Assembly: GCF_039535235.1 (NCBI RefSeq)
Contig: NZ_BAAAWU010000001.1
Coordinates: forward strand, 1,550,001 to 1,614,000
Direction of reading: 5' to 3'
Source: Streptomyces roseoviridis
GTDB lineage: Bacteria; Actinomycetota; Actinomycetes; Streptomycetales; Streptomycetaceae
Length of the DNA stretch: 64,000 nucleotides
The position numbers and the translations under genes were made by a program. The notes under the pieces were generated by a model, which saw only the letters and a program-made list of their open reading frames with translations, had not been told where the DNA came from and ran no database searches. Position 1 is the first letter of the stretch. Every line of letters begins with the position of its first letter. Shown here piece after piece: positions 17,128 through 27,532 of the stretch.

Positions 17128-17853
17128 TCACGGTGCGTGGACCGGCAGGGCTCCGCGCACCGGCCAGACCGGGTCGACGACCGCGTCCGGCTCGCCCTTG
17201 CGGCGCAGGAAGGACTGGAAGTCCTCGGCCCACTCCCGGTACCAGCCGATCTGCCGCTCGTGCAGCTCGGCCGGGTCGAGGGCGGCGACGGAGGCGTGCC
17301 GCTCGGCTATCGCGACGGCCACCCGGACCGCGGCGAGGGCGTCGGCCGCGGCCTGGTGGGCCCGGTCCAGCACCACCCCGTACTCGGCGCAGACCGCTTC
17401 CAGGGTGCGCTTGCCGCGCCGGTAGCGGTCGACGGCGCGGTCGATGGTGTACGGGTCGAGGACCGGGCCTATCGGCACGCCGCCGAGCCGCTCGCTCAGC
17501 GAGGGCAGTGCGTGGCGGTGCAGTTCGGCCGAGAGCAGGGTCAGGTCGAAGGAGGCGTTGTACGCCACGACCGGGACGCCGTCCTCCCAGTACCGGGCGA
17601 GCGTGGTGGCGATCTCGTCGGCCACCTCGCGCACCGGGCGGCCTTCGGCCGCGGCCCGCTCGCTGCTGATGCCGTGGATCGCGGACGCCTGTGCCGGGAT
17701 GCGGATGCCCGGGTCGGCGAGCCAGTCGTGCTGCCGCACCACCCGTCCTTGGTGGACTCCGACGATCGAGGCCGTCACGATGCGGGCCTCCAGCGGGTCC
17801 GTACCGGTCGTCTCCAGGTCGAAGCCGGCCAGCTCTTCCCCGTACCAAGCCAT
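17128..17853 (-). CDS. 3'-5' exonuclease, DnaQ/epsilon-like
   Basis: This 241-residue DEDDh exonuclease has Exo I FDLETTG near residue 12, Exo II AYNASFDLTLL, and Exo III HQAAADALAAV, which together supply the four acidic residues and the general-base His. It resembles the stand-alone epsilon-like exonucleases of actinobacteria and may act in DNA repair. The ATG at 17853 follows AGGAGGACCCG, an excellent ribosome site, so a longer in-frame ATG at 17892 is not used. Confidence 0.9.
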   Translation of the reverse strand: MAWYGEELAGFDLETTGTDPLEARIVTASIVGVHQGRVVRQHDWLADPGIRIPAQASAIHGISSERAAAEGRPVREVADEIATTLARYWEDGVPVVAYNASFDLTLLSAELHRHALPSLSERLGGVPIGPVLDPYTIDRAVDRYRRGKRTLEAVCAEYGVVLDRAHQAAADALAAVRVAVAIAERHASVAALDPAELHERQIGWYREWAEDFQSFLRRKGEPDAVVDPVWPVRGALPVHAP

Positions 17854-17941
17854 CGGGTCCTCCTTCACTGATCTCCCCCCGTGGTGATGCACACCCTCGC
17901 ACGCGCCACTGACAATCCGGTCGGCGCCCGGGTCGCGGAGG

Positions 17942-19192
17942 TCAGGAGACGGGGCGGGAGTCGAGCCACACCGACTCGAACTCCTCCCGGTATGTCGCGA
18001 AAAGTCCGTTGTCTCCGTCGCGGTCGTGCTGCCCCGAGCGCACCACGTTCCGCCCGCCGCCCCGCAGCACCAGGACCGGCGCCTCCATGCCGCGCGCCTT
18101 GCGGAGGTAGGACTGGACGACCGCGACGCCGTCGGGGCCGTCGCCGTCGACGAGATAGGCGGTGAAGCGCGGGGTCTCGTCGAAGACGTGGATCTGGAAG
18201 GCGCCCGGATCGCGCAGCTTCGAGCGGACCCGGCGCATGTGCAGGATGTTCATCTCGACCGAGCGGCTGAGCTCGCCCTTCTTCAGGCCGAGTTCCCGCT
18301 CGCGCCGCTTGACCGCGCTGCTGGCCGGGTTGAGGAAGAGCAGCCGTATGCGGCAGCCGGACTCGGCGAGGCGGACCATGCGCCGCCCGGAGAAGTTCTG
18401 CACGAGCAGATTGAGACCTATGCCCGTCGCGTCGAGCCGCCGGGCCCCGCCGAACAGGTCCTCGGCCGGCAGCTGCCGCTGGAGCCTGACCCGGTCGGGG
18501 TGGACGGACACCACGTCCGCGTAGCGGTCGCCCACCAGGTCCTCGACGGCGTCGACCGGCAGCCGGTCGGCCGACGGCACCCCCGCCCCGCTCCCGAGGA
18601 TCTCCAGGAGCCGGGCGGAGGCCCGCTCGGACTGGGCGAGGACGGTCAGCGACAGGGCCCGGTTGCGGGAGACGACGTTGCGCGTCACCTCCAGCTCGTC
18701 CAGGGCGAGTTCGACCTCGCGCCGGTCGTCGAAGTAGGGCTCGAAGCAGGGCCAGTGCTGCACCATCAGCTCCCGCAGCTGCGGGAGGGTGAGGAAGCTG
18801 AGCACGTTGTCGTCGGCCGGGTCCAGCAGGTAGCCCTTGCGCCGGGAGACCTCGCGGACGGCCACCGCCCGCTGCACCCACTCCTGCCCGGCCGGCCCGG
18901 CGGCGGCCACCACCCACTCCTCGCCGTGCACCGGCTCGTACACCGGCCGCAGCACCGCCGCGACGACGGCCCGCAGCCGCTGCTCGACGAGATTCAGCCA
19001 GATGTAGGCGCGGCCGGCCCGCTGGGCGCGGGTGCGCACCTCGCTCCACGCCTCCGGACCCCAGTCGAGCTCGGCCCCGATCTCCACCGGCCGGGCGACG
19101 GACACCGCGCCGGGCGGCGCCTCCGCGGGCTCGGCCGGTCCGCCGTCGTGACCCGCCTCACCTGGGGGCAGCTCCAGACCTCCCGAGCTCAC
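17942..19192 (-). CDS. SAV2148-type HEPN-domain protein
   Basis: This 416-residue soluble protein resembles the streptomycete SAV2148 family annotated with a HEPN domain. After a Gly/Pro/Glu-rich N-terminal 45 residues, a helical block runs from about 55 to 240 (including AYIWLNLVEQRLRAVV and the RNxxSRNRAL stretch RNVVSRNRALS). The Rx4-6H motif of RNase HEPNs is not obvious. The C-terminal 150 residues are alpha/beta (LVQNFSGRRMVRLAESGCR, RLLFLNPASSAVKRRERELG), reminiscent of PLD-like or sensor folds. The GTG start follows AAGGCGG. Function is unknown. Confidence 0.65.
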   Translation of the reverse strand: MSSGGLELPPGEAGHDGGPAEPAEAPPGAVSVARPVEIGAELDWGPEAWSEVRTRAQRAGRAYIWLNLVEQRLRAVVAAVLRPVYEPVHGEEWVVAAAGPAGQEWVQRAVAVREVSRRKGYLLDPADDNVLSFLTLPQLRELMVQHWPCFEPYFDDRREVELALDELEVTRNVVSRNRALSLTVLAQSERASARLLEILGSGAGVPSADRLPVDAVEDLVGDRYADVVSVHPDRVRLQRQLPAEDLFGGARRLDATGIGLNLLVQNFSGRRMVRLAESGCRIRLLFLNPASSAVKRRERELGLKKGELSRSVEMNILHMRRVRSKLRDPGAFQIHVFDETPRFTAYLVDGDGPDGVAVVQSYLRKARGMEAPVLVLRGGGRNVVRSGQHDRDGDNGLFATYREEFESVWLDSRPVS

Positions 19193-19323
19193 CCACGCAC
19201 CGCCTTCTGCTCCCGGACACCCGTTCCGGCCGACTGGACCACCATCTGACAATGATCGACAACGATCAAGGAAGGGTACTCCGGGAGCGGGAGGCGACGC
19301 AGCAGGATCGACCGGCCCGTTGC

Positions 19324-20628
19324 TCAACTGCCCTGGCGCGGAGCTCCGTTCTGGCCGGCGAGATCGGCCGGAGTGAGCGGATTCATAGCGGTTACGTCCC
19401 GGGGCGCCAGCTGGAATCCCTGCCAGTGGACCGGCATCGGCTGCTGGTCCTCGTCCCGGGCGACGTGGTGGAACCCGATGTTGACCCAGACCGCCGGATT
19501 CTTCAGCGTCTCCCCGTTGACCCACTTGTCCACGCTGTCCGGGGCGCCCTGACCGCAGTTCAGGATGTTGTTGCTGGCGAACTGCTCACAGGCCCGCGCC
19601 TGGGTGAAGTAGACGTCGTGCCGGGTGTAGGGGCGCCCGCCGTAGGTGTTGGTGTGGCCGGGCACGATCTCGTACGAGCGCGGGTGGCCGTCCTTGTTCT
19701 TGCCGGTCTCGCTCACCACCCGCCACCAGCGCATGTTCTTCGCGTCACCGGCGAGCTCCTTGGTGACGGTGGTGCGGGTGGTCTTCACGGTCGGGCTGCC
19801 GCCCCGGGCGGGCGGGGTGACCTTGGAGTCGTACTGCTCGATCCGGCCCTTGGAGCTGCCGTCCAGCCCGAAGTCCAGCTTCCAGAAGACGTTGTGGGCG
19901 TGGCTGGTGGCGTAGTCGCGGGCGCCCTTGCCGATGGGCCAGCCGCGGCCGTCGGTGGCGTTGTAGTCCACCGGCGAGAGGCTGCCGGTGGCGCCGACGT
20001 TGGCGCCGATGGTGCCGTCGGAGGAGAACCGCCACTCGGTGATGTACTCGTACCAGCCGACCTTGTTGACGGTGTAGACGAGCAGGTCCTTGCCCTGGGC
20101 GGCCCACACCTTGCCGCCCTCGTCGGCGGCCATGCGGTAGGCGTGGCCGCGGGCCCGGGTGGTGGTGCACAGGCCGTTGACCTTGCCCACCTCGGGCACC
20201 TTGACGGAGGTGATCGTGCCGCCGGGGCACTCGCCGGGCTTCAGGCCCTGCAGGCCCCAGCCGAATCCGGCGCCGGTGAGGTCGTCGTACTCGGCGTTCC
20301 CGTCGTCGTACGGGACGTGGATCTGGGCGAGCTTGGCGCTGTTCAGGACCCGGATGGGGGCGCGCTCGCCGGGCGGCTGGTAGGTCACCTTGTCCAGGAT
20401 GAGCCCGGAGTCGGTGGAGTAGCGCCAGCACATGCGCCAGACGGTGCCGCCGTCGAGCTTCTGCTCGATGCGGTACGCGGCGGAGCAGTCGGCCGGCGGC
20501 GGGGCGGGGGCGGCCGGGGCGGCGGCGCTCACGGGCGAGGCGCCGGTCAGGGCGACGGTGCCGAGCAGGGCGCCGGCGGCGAGGACGGTGCCCGGTGTGC
20601 GGGCATGCCGAAGTCGCGAAGAGGACAT
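19324..20628 (-). CDS. Secreted copper amine oxidase, catalytic domain only
   Basis: This 434-residue extracellular protein has a signal peptide (residues 1-36, ending PVSAAA). The rest matches the C-terminal catalytic domain of copper amine oxidases, which oxidise primary amines to aldehydes. Expected residues are visible by comparison with Arthrobacter AGAO: the TPQ-forming Tyr193 in GWYEY (canonical NYD/E, here WYE), Cu ligands His243 and His245 (SHAHN), and a third His at 387/388 (FHHVARDED). The catalytic-base Asp is in EYDDLTG (115/116). The N2/N3 domains are absent; a separate gene 50 bases upstream appears to supply them. Confidence 0.85.
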   Translation of the reverse strand: MSSSRLRHARTPGTVLAAGALLGTVALTGASPVSAAAPAAPAPPPADCSAAYRIEQKLDGGTVWRMCWRYSTDSGLILDKVTYQPPGERAPIRVLNSAKLAQIHVPYDDGNAEYDDLTGAGFGWGLQGLKPGECPGGTITSVKVPEVGKVNGLCTTTRARGHAYRMAADEGGKVWAAQGKDLLVYTVNKVGWYEYITEWRFSSDGTIGANVGATGSLSPVDYNATDGRGWPIGKGARDYATSHAHNVFWKLDFGLDGSSKGRIEQYDSKVTPPARGGSPTVKTTRTTVTKELAGDAKNMRWWRVVSETGKNKDGHPRSYEIVPGHTNTYGGRPYTRHDVYFTQARACEQFASNNILNCGQGAPDSVDKWVNGETLKNPAVWVNIGFHHVARDEDQQPMPVHWQGFQLAPRDVTAMNPLTPADLAGQNGAPRQGS

Positions 20629-20678
20629 GGGTCGTGTACTCCCTCGGTACGGGCGTGCGGAGCGGGCCGCGGCGGTGG

Positions 20679-21515
20679 TCAGCCGACGCGGGTGACGGTC
20701 TGGGCGCTGAGGTCGACGATCAGGTTGCGGGTGTCGATCCAGGAGCCGTTCAGGACCTTGGTGACGAGGCGGACGCACCGGTGCTCGCCGCACTTCGCGA
20801 GGCTCGCGGGGACGTCCTTCTCGCGGTAGGTGCGGTAGACGTCGCCGTTGAACCAGAGCTGGTCGGTGGAGGTGAGGTCCTTACCGGTGGCGTCCTTGTA
20901 GTCCTCCTTGACGCCCTTGCCCAGCGGGCTGTCCAGGATCAGCCGCAGCGCGGCGCGCAGTTCCTCGGGATGGGCGGAGGGCTGCACCCCGCGCTGGGCG
21001 CCGCTCTCCTCGACCTTGCCGGTGTCGAGGTTGACGGTGCGGGTCAGCAGGGTGTCGCTCGTGTAGTCGTAGAAGCGGACCTGCGCGCGGCGCGGGGCGC
21101 CGGCCTGCTCGCCGGGCCGGGGGTCGGCCAGCTCGGTGGCCAGGTGCTGCGGGCCCCGGCCGCCCTCGGCGTTCCTCTGGGCCGAGGCGGCGGGCGGGGT
21201 CAGCGCCAGGGCCTCGGCCCGCTTCAGCTCGTCGTCGGTGAGCGGGTCGGTGCCGATGCCCTTCTTCCCCTCGGGCGGCGCGGAGGCCAGGGTGGCGGGG
21301 CCGGGCGGCCGGCCGTCGGCCGAGGGGTCGCTCCCCGGCGTGCCGGACGCGGCCTGTCCGGTGCCGCCGGGCGGCGCGCCGGGGGCCTCGTCGGCGCCGG
21401 CGCTGCCCGGCAGGGTGACCGCGACGGCGACGGCCGTCCCGGTGACGGCCATGGCGGCGCCCGCCACCACCTTCCCCAGGTGACGGCGCACTGTTTTCAA
21501 CACACTTCCCCCCAT
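20679..21515 (-). CDS. Secreted protein resembling copper amine oxidase N2/N3 domains
   Basis: This 278-residue protein has an exported N-terminus (KTVRRHLGKVVAGAAMAVTG) and a Gly/Pro/Ala-rich linker (about 40-85). The domain that follows contains VRFYDYTSDTLLTRTVNLDT, then GVQPSAHPEELRAALRLIL. This matches the pattern of amine oxidase N-terminal domains (YDYTTGKV, GVQPPLTLEE). It ends with two Cys (AKCGEHRCVRL). It lies 50 bases before the catalytic-domain gene on the same strand, suggesting the two chains assemble outside the cell. The start is uncertain: GTG or TTG a few codons downstream is also possible after GGGGGGAAG. Confidence 0.6.
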   Translation of the reverse strand: MGGSVLKTVRRHLGKVVAGAAMAVTGTAVAVAVTLPGSAGADEAPGAPPGGTGQAASGTPGSDPSADGRPPGPATLASAPPEGKKGIGTDPLTDDELKRAEALALTPPAASAQRNAEGGRGPQHLATELADPRPGEQAGAPRRAQVRFYDYTSDTLLTRTVNLDTGKVEESGAQRGVQPSAHPEELRAALRLILDSPLGKGVKEDYKDATGKDLTSTDQLWFNGDVYRTYREKDVPASLAKCGEHRCVRLVTKVLNGSWIDTRNLIVDLSAQTVTRVG

Positions 21516-21653
21516 ATGTTCACGTTTTCCCCCTATGGAGCGATGGTCACCCGGTAGGACGGGTCGAAGTCCTAGGAGGTTGCTCCTGTTTCGGGCAGGA
21601 TCTGGCCGAAGCAGGACCCTTGTCCGCGGATCGGAAATGGAAGAGTTTCGTCT

Positions 21654-23774
<2,121 letters not shown>

Positions 23775-25070
23775 CCTCCTGACCCCGGGCCGCCGGGACC
23801 CGCACGGTCCAGGACAGCACGGCGCACGCCACGGCCGCCCCGGCCGCCACCGTGAAGGCGGCCGGGGCGCCGTGCGTGTCGGCGAGCCGGGCCGACACGG
23901 CGAGCGCGAGGGCCTGTCCGCCGACGATGCCGCTGGTGAGGAACGCCATGGACTCGGCGAGCCGGGCGGGCGGCACGGTCCGCTCGGTGAGGCCGAAGAC
24001 GGTGATGAGGTGCGGGGCGTAGGCGACGCCGAGGACCACCACGCCCGCGTACAGCCCGCCGAGGCCGTCGACGAGGACCAGGGGCGCGGCGAGCACCACG
24101 AGCGCGGCGGTCGAGGCACGCCAGCGGGCGGTCAGGCCGATCCGGGCGGGCACGGCGGCCGTCGCGAACCCGGCGAGGGCACTGGTCACGCCCATGGCGG
24201 CGTAGACGAGGCCGGCCTGGCCGGGCGTGCCGAGGCGCTCGGTGAGGGCGGTGATCCCGGCCTGCGAGGCGCCGAACATCGCGCCCTGGAGGACCATCGT
24301 GGCCCGCAGGGCGTACGTGGCGGCGGGCAGCCTGCTCCGTTCGGCGGCACTCGTTCGGGTGGCCTTCGAGACGGCCCCGGGGTCCGTCGCCGACGCCCGG
24401 GCGGTGGGGTGGAGGGCGAACGCGGTGCCGCAGCCCGCGAGGAGCACGGCGGCGGTCAGCAGCGCCGCCGCGGGGTGGGCGACGGCGGCGGCGAGACCGA
24501 CGAGGGCGGGCCGAGGACGAAGGAGACCTCGTCGAGGGTGCCCTCGAAGGACAGCACGGTGGCCACGGCGCGGTCGTCGGCGCCGGCCGCGCGGGCCAGG
24601 CGGACCGAGCGGGTCCGGGCGAGCGGGCCGACCTGCGGGACGGTGGCCCCGGCGAGGGCGCCGAGCAGCACGAGCAGGCCGGTCGCCGCCTGGCCGAGGG
24701 CGGCGAGCACCAGGGCGGTGACGGCGACGGCGTTGGCGAGTGACGCGGCGAGGACCACCGGCCGCTGGCCGCGCCGGTCCGCGAGCCGTCCGACGAGCGG
24801 TCCGGCGACGGTCTGGCCGGCGGCGAGCGCCCCGCCCGCGAGGCCCGCGGTGGTGAGCGAGCCGCTGGTCTCGGCGACCAGCAGGAGGCTGCCGAGCTGG
24901 CACATGGCGGTCGGCAGCCGGCCGAGGAAGGACACCGCGGGCAGGACCGGGCCGAGCAGCGAGAGGGTGTCGCGATACATCCGGAGCATCACGCGAACGT
25001 AACGCGATGCACACGAACGGATGCATGGGGCGATGACACGGAAGCCTCCGCGCGGGGTACGTACGTTCGC

Positions 25071-27422
25071 ATGACGTCCTCTTCGCCGGGCCCCTCCTCT
25101 GAGCGGACGCTGCCCACCGCCACCTACCGGCTCCAGATGCAGCCGGAGTTCCCGTTCGCCGCGGCCGAGCGGGCCGTGCCCCACCTCGCCGCGCTGGGGG
25201 TCTCGCACCTCCACCTGTCGCCGGTCCTGGAGGCGGTCCCCGGCTCCACGCACGGCTACGACGTGACCGACCACCGCAGTGTGCGGGCCGAACTGGGCGG
25301 CGAGGCGGGCCTGCGGGCACTCGCCGCCACCGCCCGGGCCCACGGCCTCGGCCTGGTGGTCGACCTGGTGCCCAACCACATGGCGGCCTCGCCACGGCAC
25401 AACCACGCCCTGCGCGAGGTGCTGCGCGAGGGTCCCGACTCGCCGTACGCCCGCTGGTTCGACATCGACTGGGCGGCGGGCGGCGGGCGCATGCTGCTGC
25501 CGGTGCTGCCCGGCCGGCTCTCCGAGGTGCGGGAGCGGATGCGGGTCACGGACCGGGGGCTCAGCCTGGACGGACAGGAGTTCCCGCTGCGGGAGGGCAC
25601 CGAGCGGCTCCCGCTGGAGGAGCTGCTCGACGCCCAGTGGTACCGGCTCGCGTGGTGGCGGCTCGCCCGCACCGAGCTCAACTACCGCCGCTTCTTCACC
25701 ATCTCCGACCTCATCGGGGTGCGGGTCGAGGACCCGGAGGTCTTCGAGGCCACCCACGGGAAGATCCTGGAGCTGGTGCGGGACGGGGTCGTCGAGGGGC
25801 TGCGGATCGACCATCCGGACGGCCTCGCCGACCCGGAGGGCTATCTGGAGCGGCTCGCCGAGGCGACCGGCGGGCGGTGCTGGACGGTGGTGGAGAAGAT
25901 CCTCACCGGCACCGAGCCGCTGCCGCCGTCCTGGCCCGTGGACGGCACCACCGGCTACGACGCCCTGCGGTACGTGGACGGCCTGTTCACCGACCCGGTG
26001 GGAGCCGACGAGCTCGCCGACGTCTACCGCGAGTTCGCCGGCCGCGCCGGGGACCGGGGCGGCTACTGGGAGGCGACCGCCCGGCGCGCCGCGTACAAGG
26101 TGGTGACCCACGAACTGGCCGCCGAGACCGCCGCGCTGACCCGCATCGCGGAGCGGATCTGCGCCGCCGACCCGGCCCTGCGCGACCACGCGCCCTGGGC
26201 GCTGCACACGGCGGTGCGCGAACTCCTCGTCCGCGTCCCGGTCTACCGCCCGTACCGCACCGGCGGGGAGCGGGTGCTCACACCGGAGGCGGCGCGGGGC
26301 GCGAAGGCCGCGTTCGCGGTGCCGGAGGAGGCGGCGGCGGTGGACGTGGTCCGGGACCTCGCCCTCGGCCTGCGCGGCGACGGGCCGCAGCACCGGGCCT
26401 TCCGGGCCCGCTTCGCGCAGACCTCGTCGGCGCTGCGGGCCAAGTCCGTGGAGGACACCGCCTTCTACCGGTACACGCCGCTGCTGTCGGCGAACGAGGT
26501 GGGCGGCGACCCGGGCCGGCCGGCCGTGGCGCCCGACGAGTTCCACGCCTTCTGCGCCCGGATCGCCCGCGACTGGCCCGGCACCGGCACGGTGCTGACC
26601 ACCCACGACACCAAGCGGAGCGGCGACGTACGGGCCGGGATCGCGGTCCTGTCCCAGTGCCCGCAGCGCTGGGCGGAGCTGCTGGAGGAGGTCGCCGGGG
26701 TGCCCGCGCCCGATCCGCATCTGGCGTGGACGGCGTGGCAGACCGCGTTCGGTCTCGGCACCCCGGACGCGGCGCGGCTCGGGCCCGCGATCCTCAAGTC
26801 CGTACGGGAGGCGGGGCTGCACACCAGCTGGACCGAGCAGGACGCCGGTTACGAGCGGGCCGTGGCCGAGTTCGTGGCGGCGGGGCCCGGCCGCATCCCG
26901 CTGCGGCAGGCGTCGGAGGCCGCGTTCGCCCTGGAGCCCCACATCCGCTCCCACGTCCTGGGCGCGGCCCTCGTCCAGCTGACGATGCCGGGCGTGCCGG
27001 AGCTGTACCAGAACACCGAGCGGGAGTACCGCGCGCTCGTCGACCCGGACAACCGGACGCCGTTCGCGGTCGGGCCCGACGACGACAAGACGGCCGTGGT
27101 GCGGGCGGCCCTGCGGCTGCGCCACGCCTACCCGGAGCTCTTCGGTCCCGGGAGCGGCTACGCCCCGCTGGCCGCGACCGGTCCGGCGGCCCCGCACTGC
27201 CTGGCCTTCACGCGCGCGGAGCGGGTGCTGACCGCCGTGACGAGGCTGTCGCTGCGGCTGGCGGAGGCGGGCGGCTGGCAGGACACCGCGCTGCGGCTTC
27301 CGGAGGGCCGCTGGACCGATCTCCTGGACGGGATCCGGGAGTTCACCGGCGGCCCCGACACGCCCGTGAAGCTCGCGGAGCTGTTCGAGGAGCGGCCGGT
27401 GGCGCTGCTCGTACGGGCGTGA
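25071..27422 (+). CDS. treY: Malto-oligosyltrehalose synthase TreY
   Basis: This 783-residue GH13 enzyme isomerises the reducing-end alpha-1,4 bond of maltodextrins to alpha,alpha-1,1, making maltooligosyltrehalose for TreZ. Family blocks seen: PTATYRLQMQPEFPF, HLHLSPVLEAVPGSTHGYDV, VVDLVPNHMA, the nucleophile region GLRIDHPDGLADP, VEKIL with the acid Glu, and TTHDTKRSGDVRAR-like TTHDTKRSGDV. There is no ribosome site. ATGACA at 25033-25038 and TACGTA at 25058-25063 are consistent with a leaderless message starting at the ATG. Confidence 0.95.
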   Translation: MTSSSPGPSSERTLPTATYRLQMQPEFPFAAAERAVPHLAALGVSHLHLSPVLEAVPGSTHGYDVTDHRSVRAELGGEAGLRALAATARAHGLGLVVDLVPNHMAASPRHNHALREVLREGPDSPYARWFDIDWAAGGGRMLLPVLPGRLSEVRERMRVTDRGLSLDGQEFPLREGTERLPLEELLDAQWYRLAWWRLARTELNYRRFFTISDLIGVRVEDPEVFEATHGKILELVRDGVVEGLRIDHPDGLADPEGYLERLAEATGGRCWTVVEKILTGTEPLPPSWPVDGTTGYDALRYVDGLFTDPVGADELADVYREFAGRAGDRGGYWEATARRAAYKVVTHELAAETAALTRIAERICAADPALRDHAPWALHTAVRELLVRVPVYRPYRTGGERVLTPEAARGAKAAFAVPEEAAAVDVVRDLALGLRGDGPQHRAFRARFAQTSSALRAKSVEDTAFYRYTPLLSANEVGGDPGRPAVAPDEFHAFCARIARDWPGTGTVLTTHDTKRSGDVRAGIAVLSQCPQRWAELLEEVAGVPAPDPHLAWTAWQTAFGLGTPDAARLGPAILKSVREAGLHTSWTEQDAGYERAVAEFVAAGPGRIPLRQASEAAFALEPHIRSHVLGAALVQLTMPGVPELYQNTEREYRALVDPDNRTPFAVGPDDDKTAVVRAALRLRHAYPELFGPGSGYAPLAATGPAAPHCLAFTRAERVLTAVTRLSLRLAEAGGWQDTALRLPEGRWTDLLDGIREFTGGPDTPVKLAELFEERPVALLVRA

Positions 27423-27446
27423 GGGGGGGACTGAGCAGGGGCTGAG

Positions 27447-27516
27447 GGGGCGAGGAGAGCGAAGGGACTGCGGACGATTGGTTTCGTAGAAGGAAGCCCC
27501 TTCATGGCCTCGCCCC
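27447..27516. terminator. Candidate bidirectional terminator between treY and the TerD gene
   Basis: GGGGCGAGG (27447-27455) can pair with CCTCGCCCC (27508-27516). A smaller GAAGG/CCCTTC hairpin sits inside the loop on the right side. The genes converge here, so it could end both transcripts. The long loop makes this moderate evidence. Confidence 0.45.
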
Positions 27517-27532
27517 TCCAGGACCGTAACAC

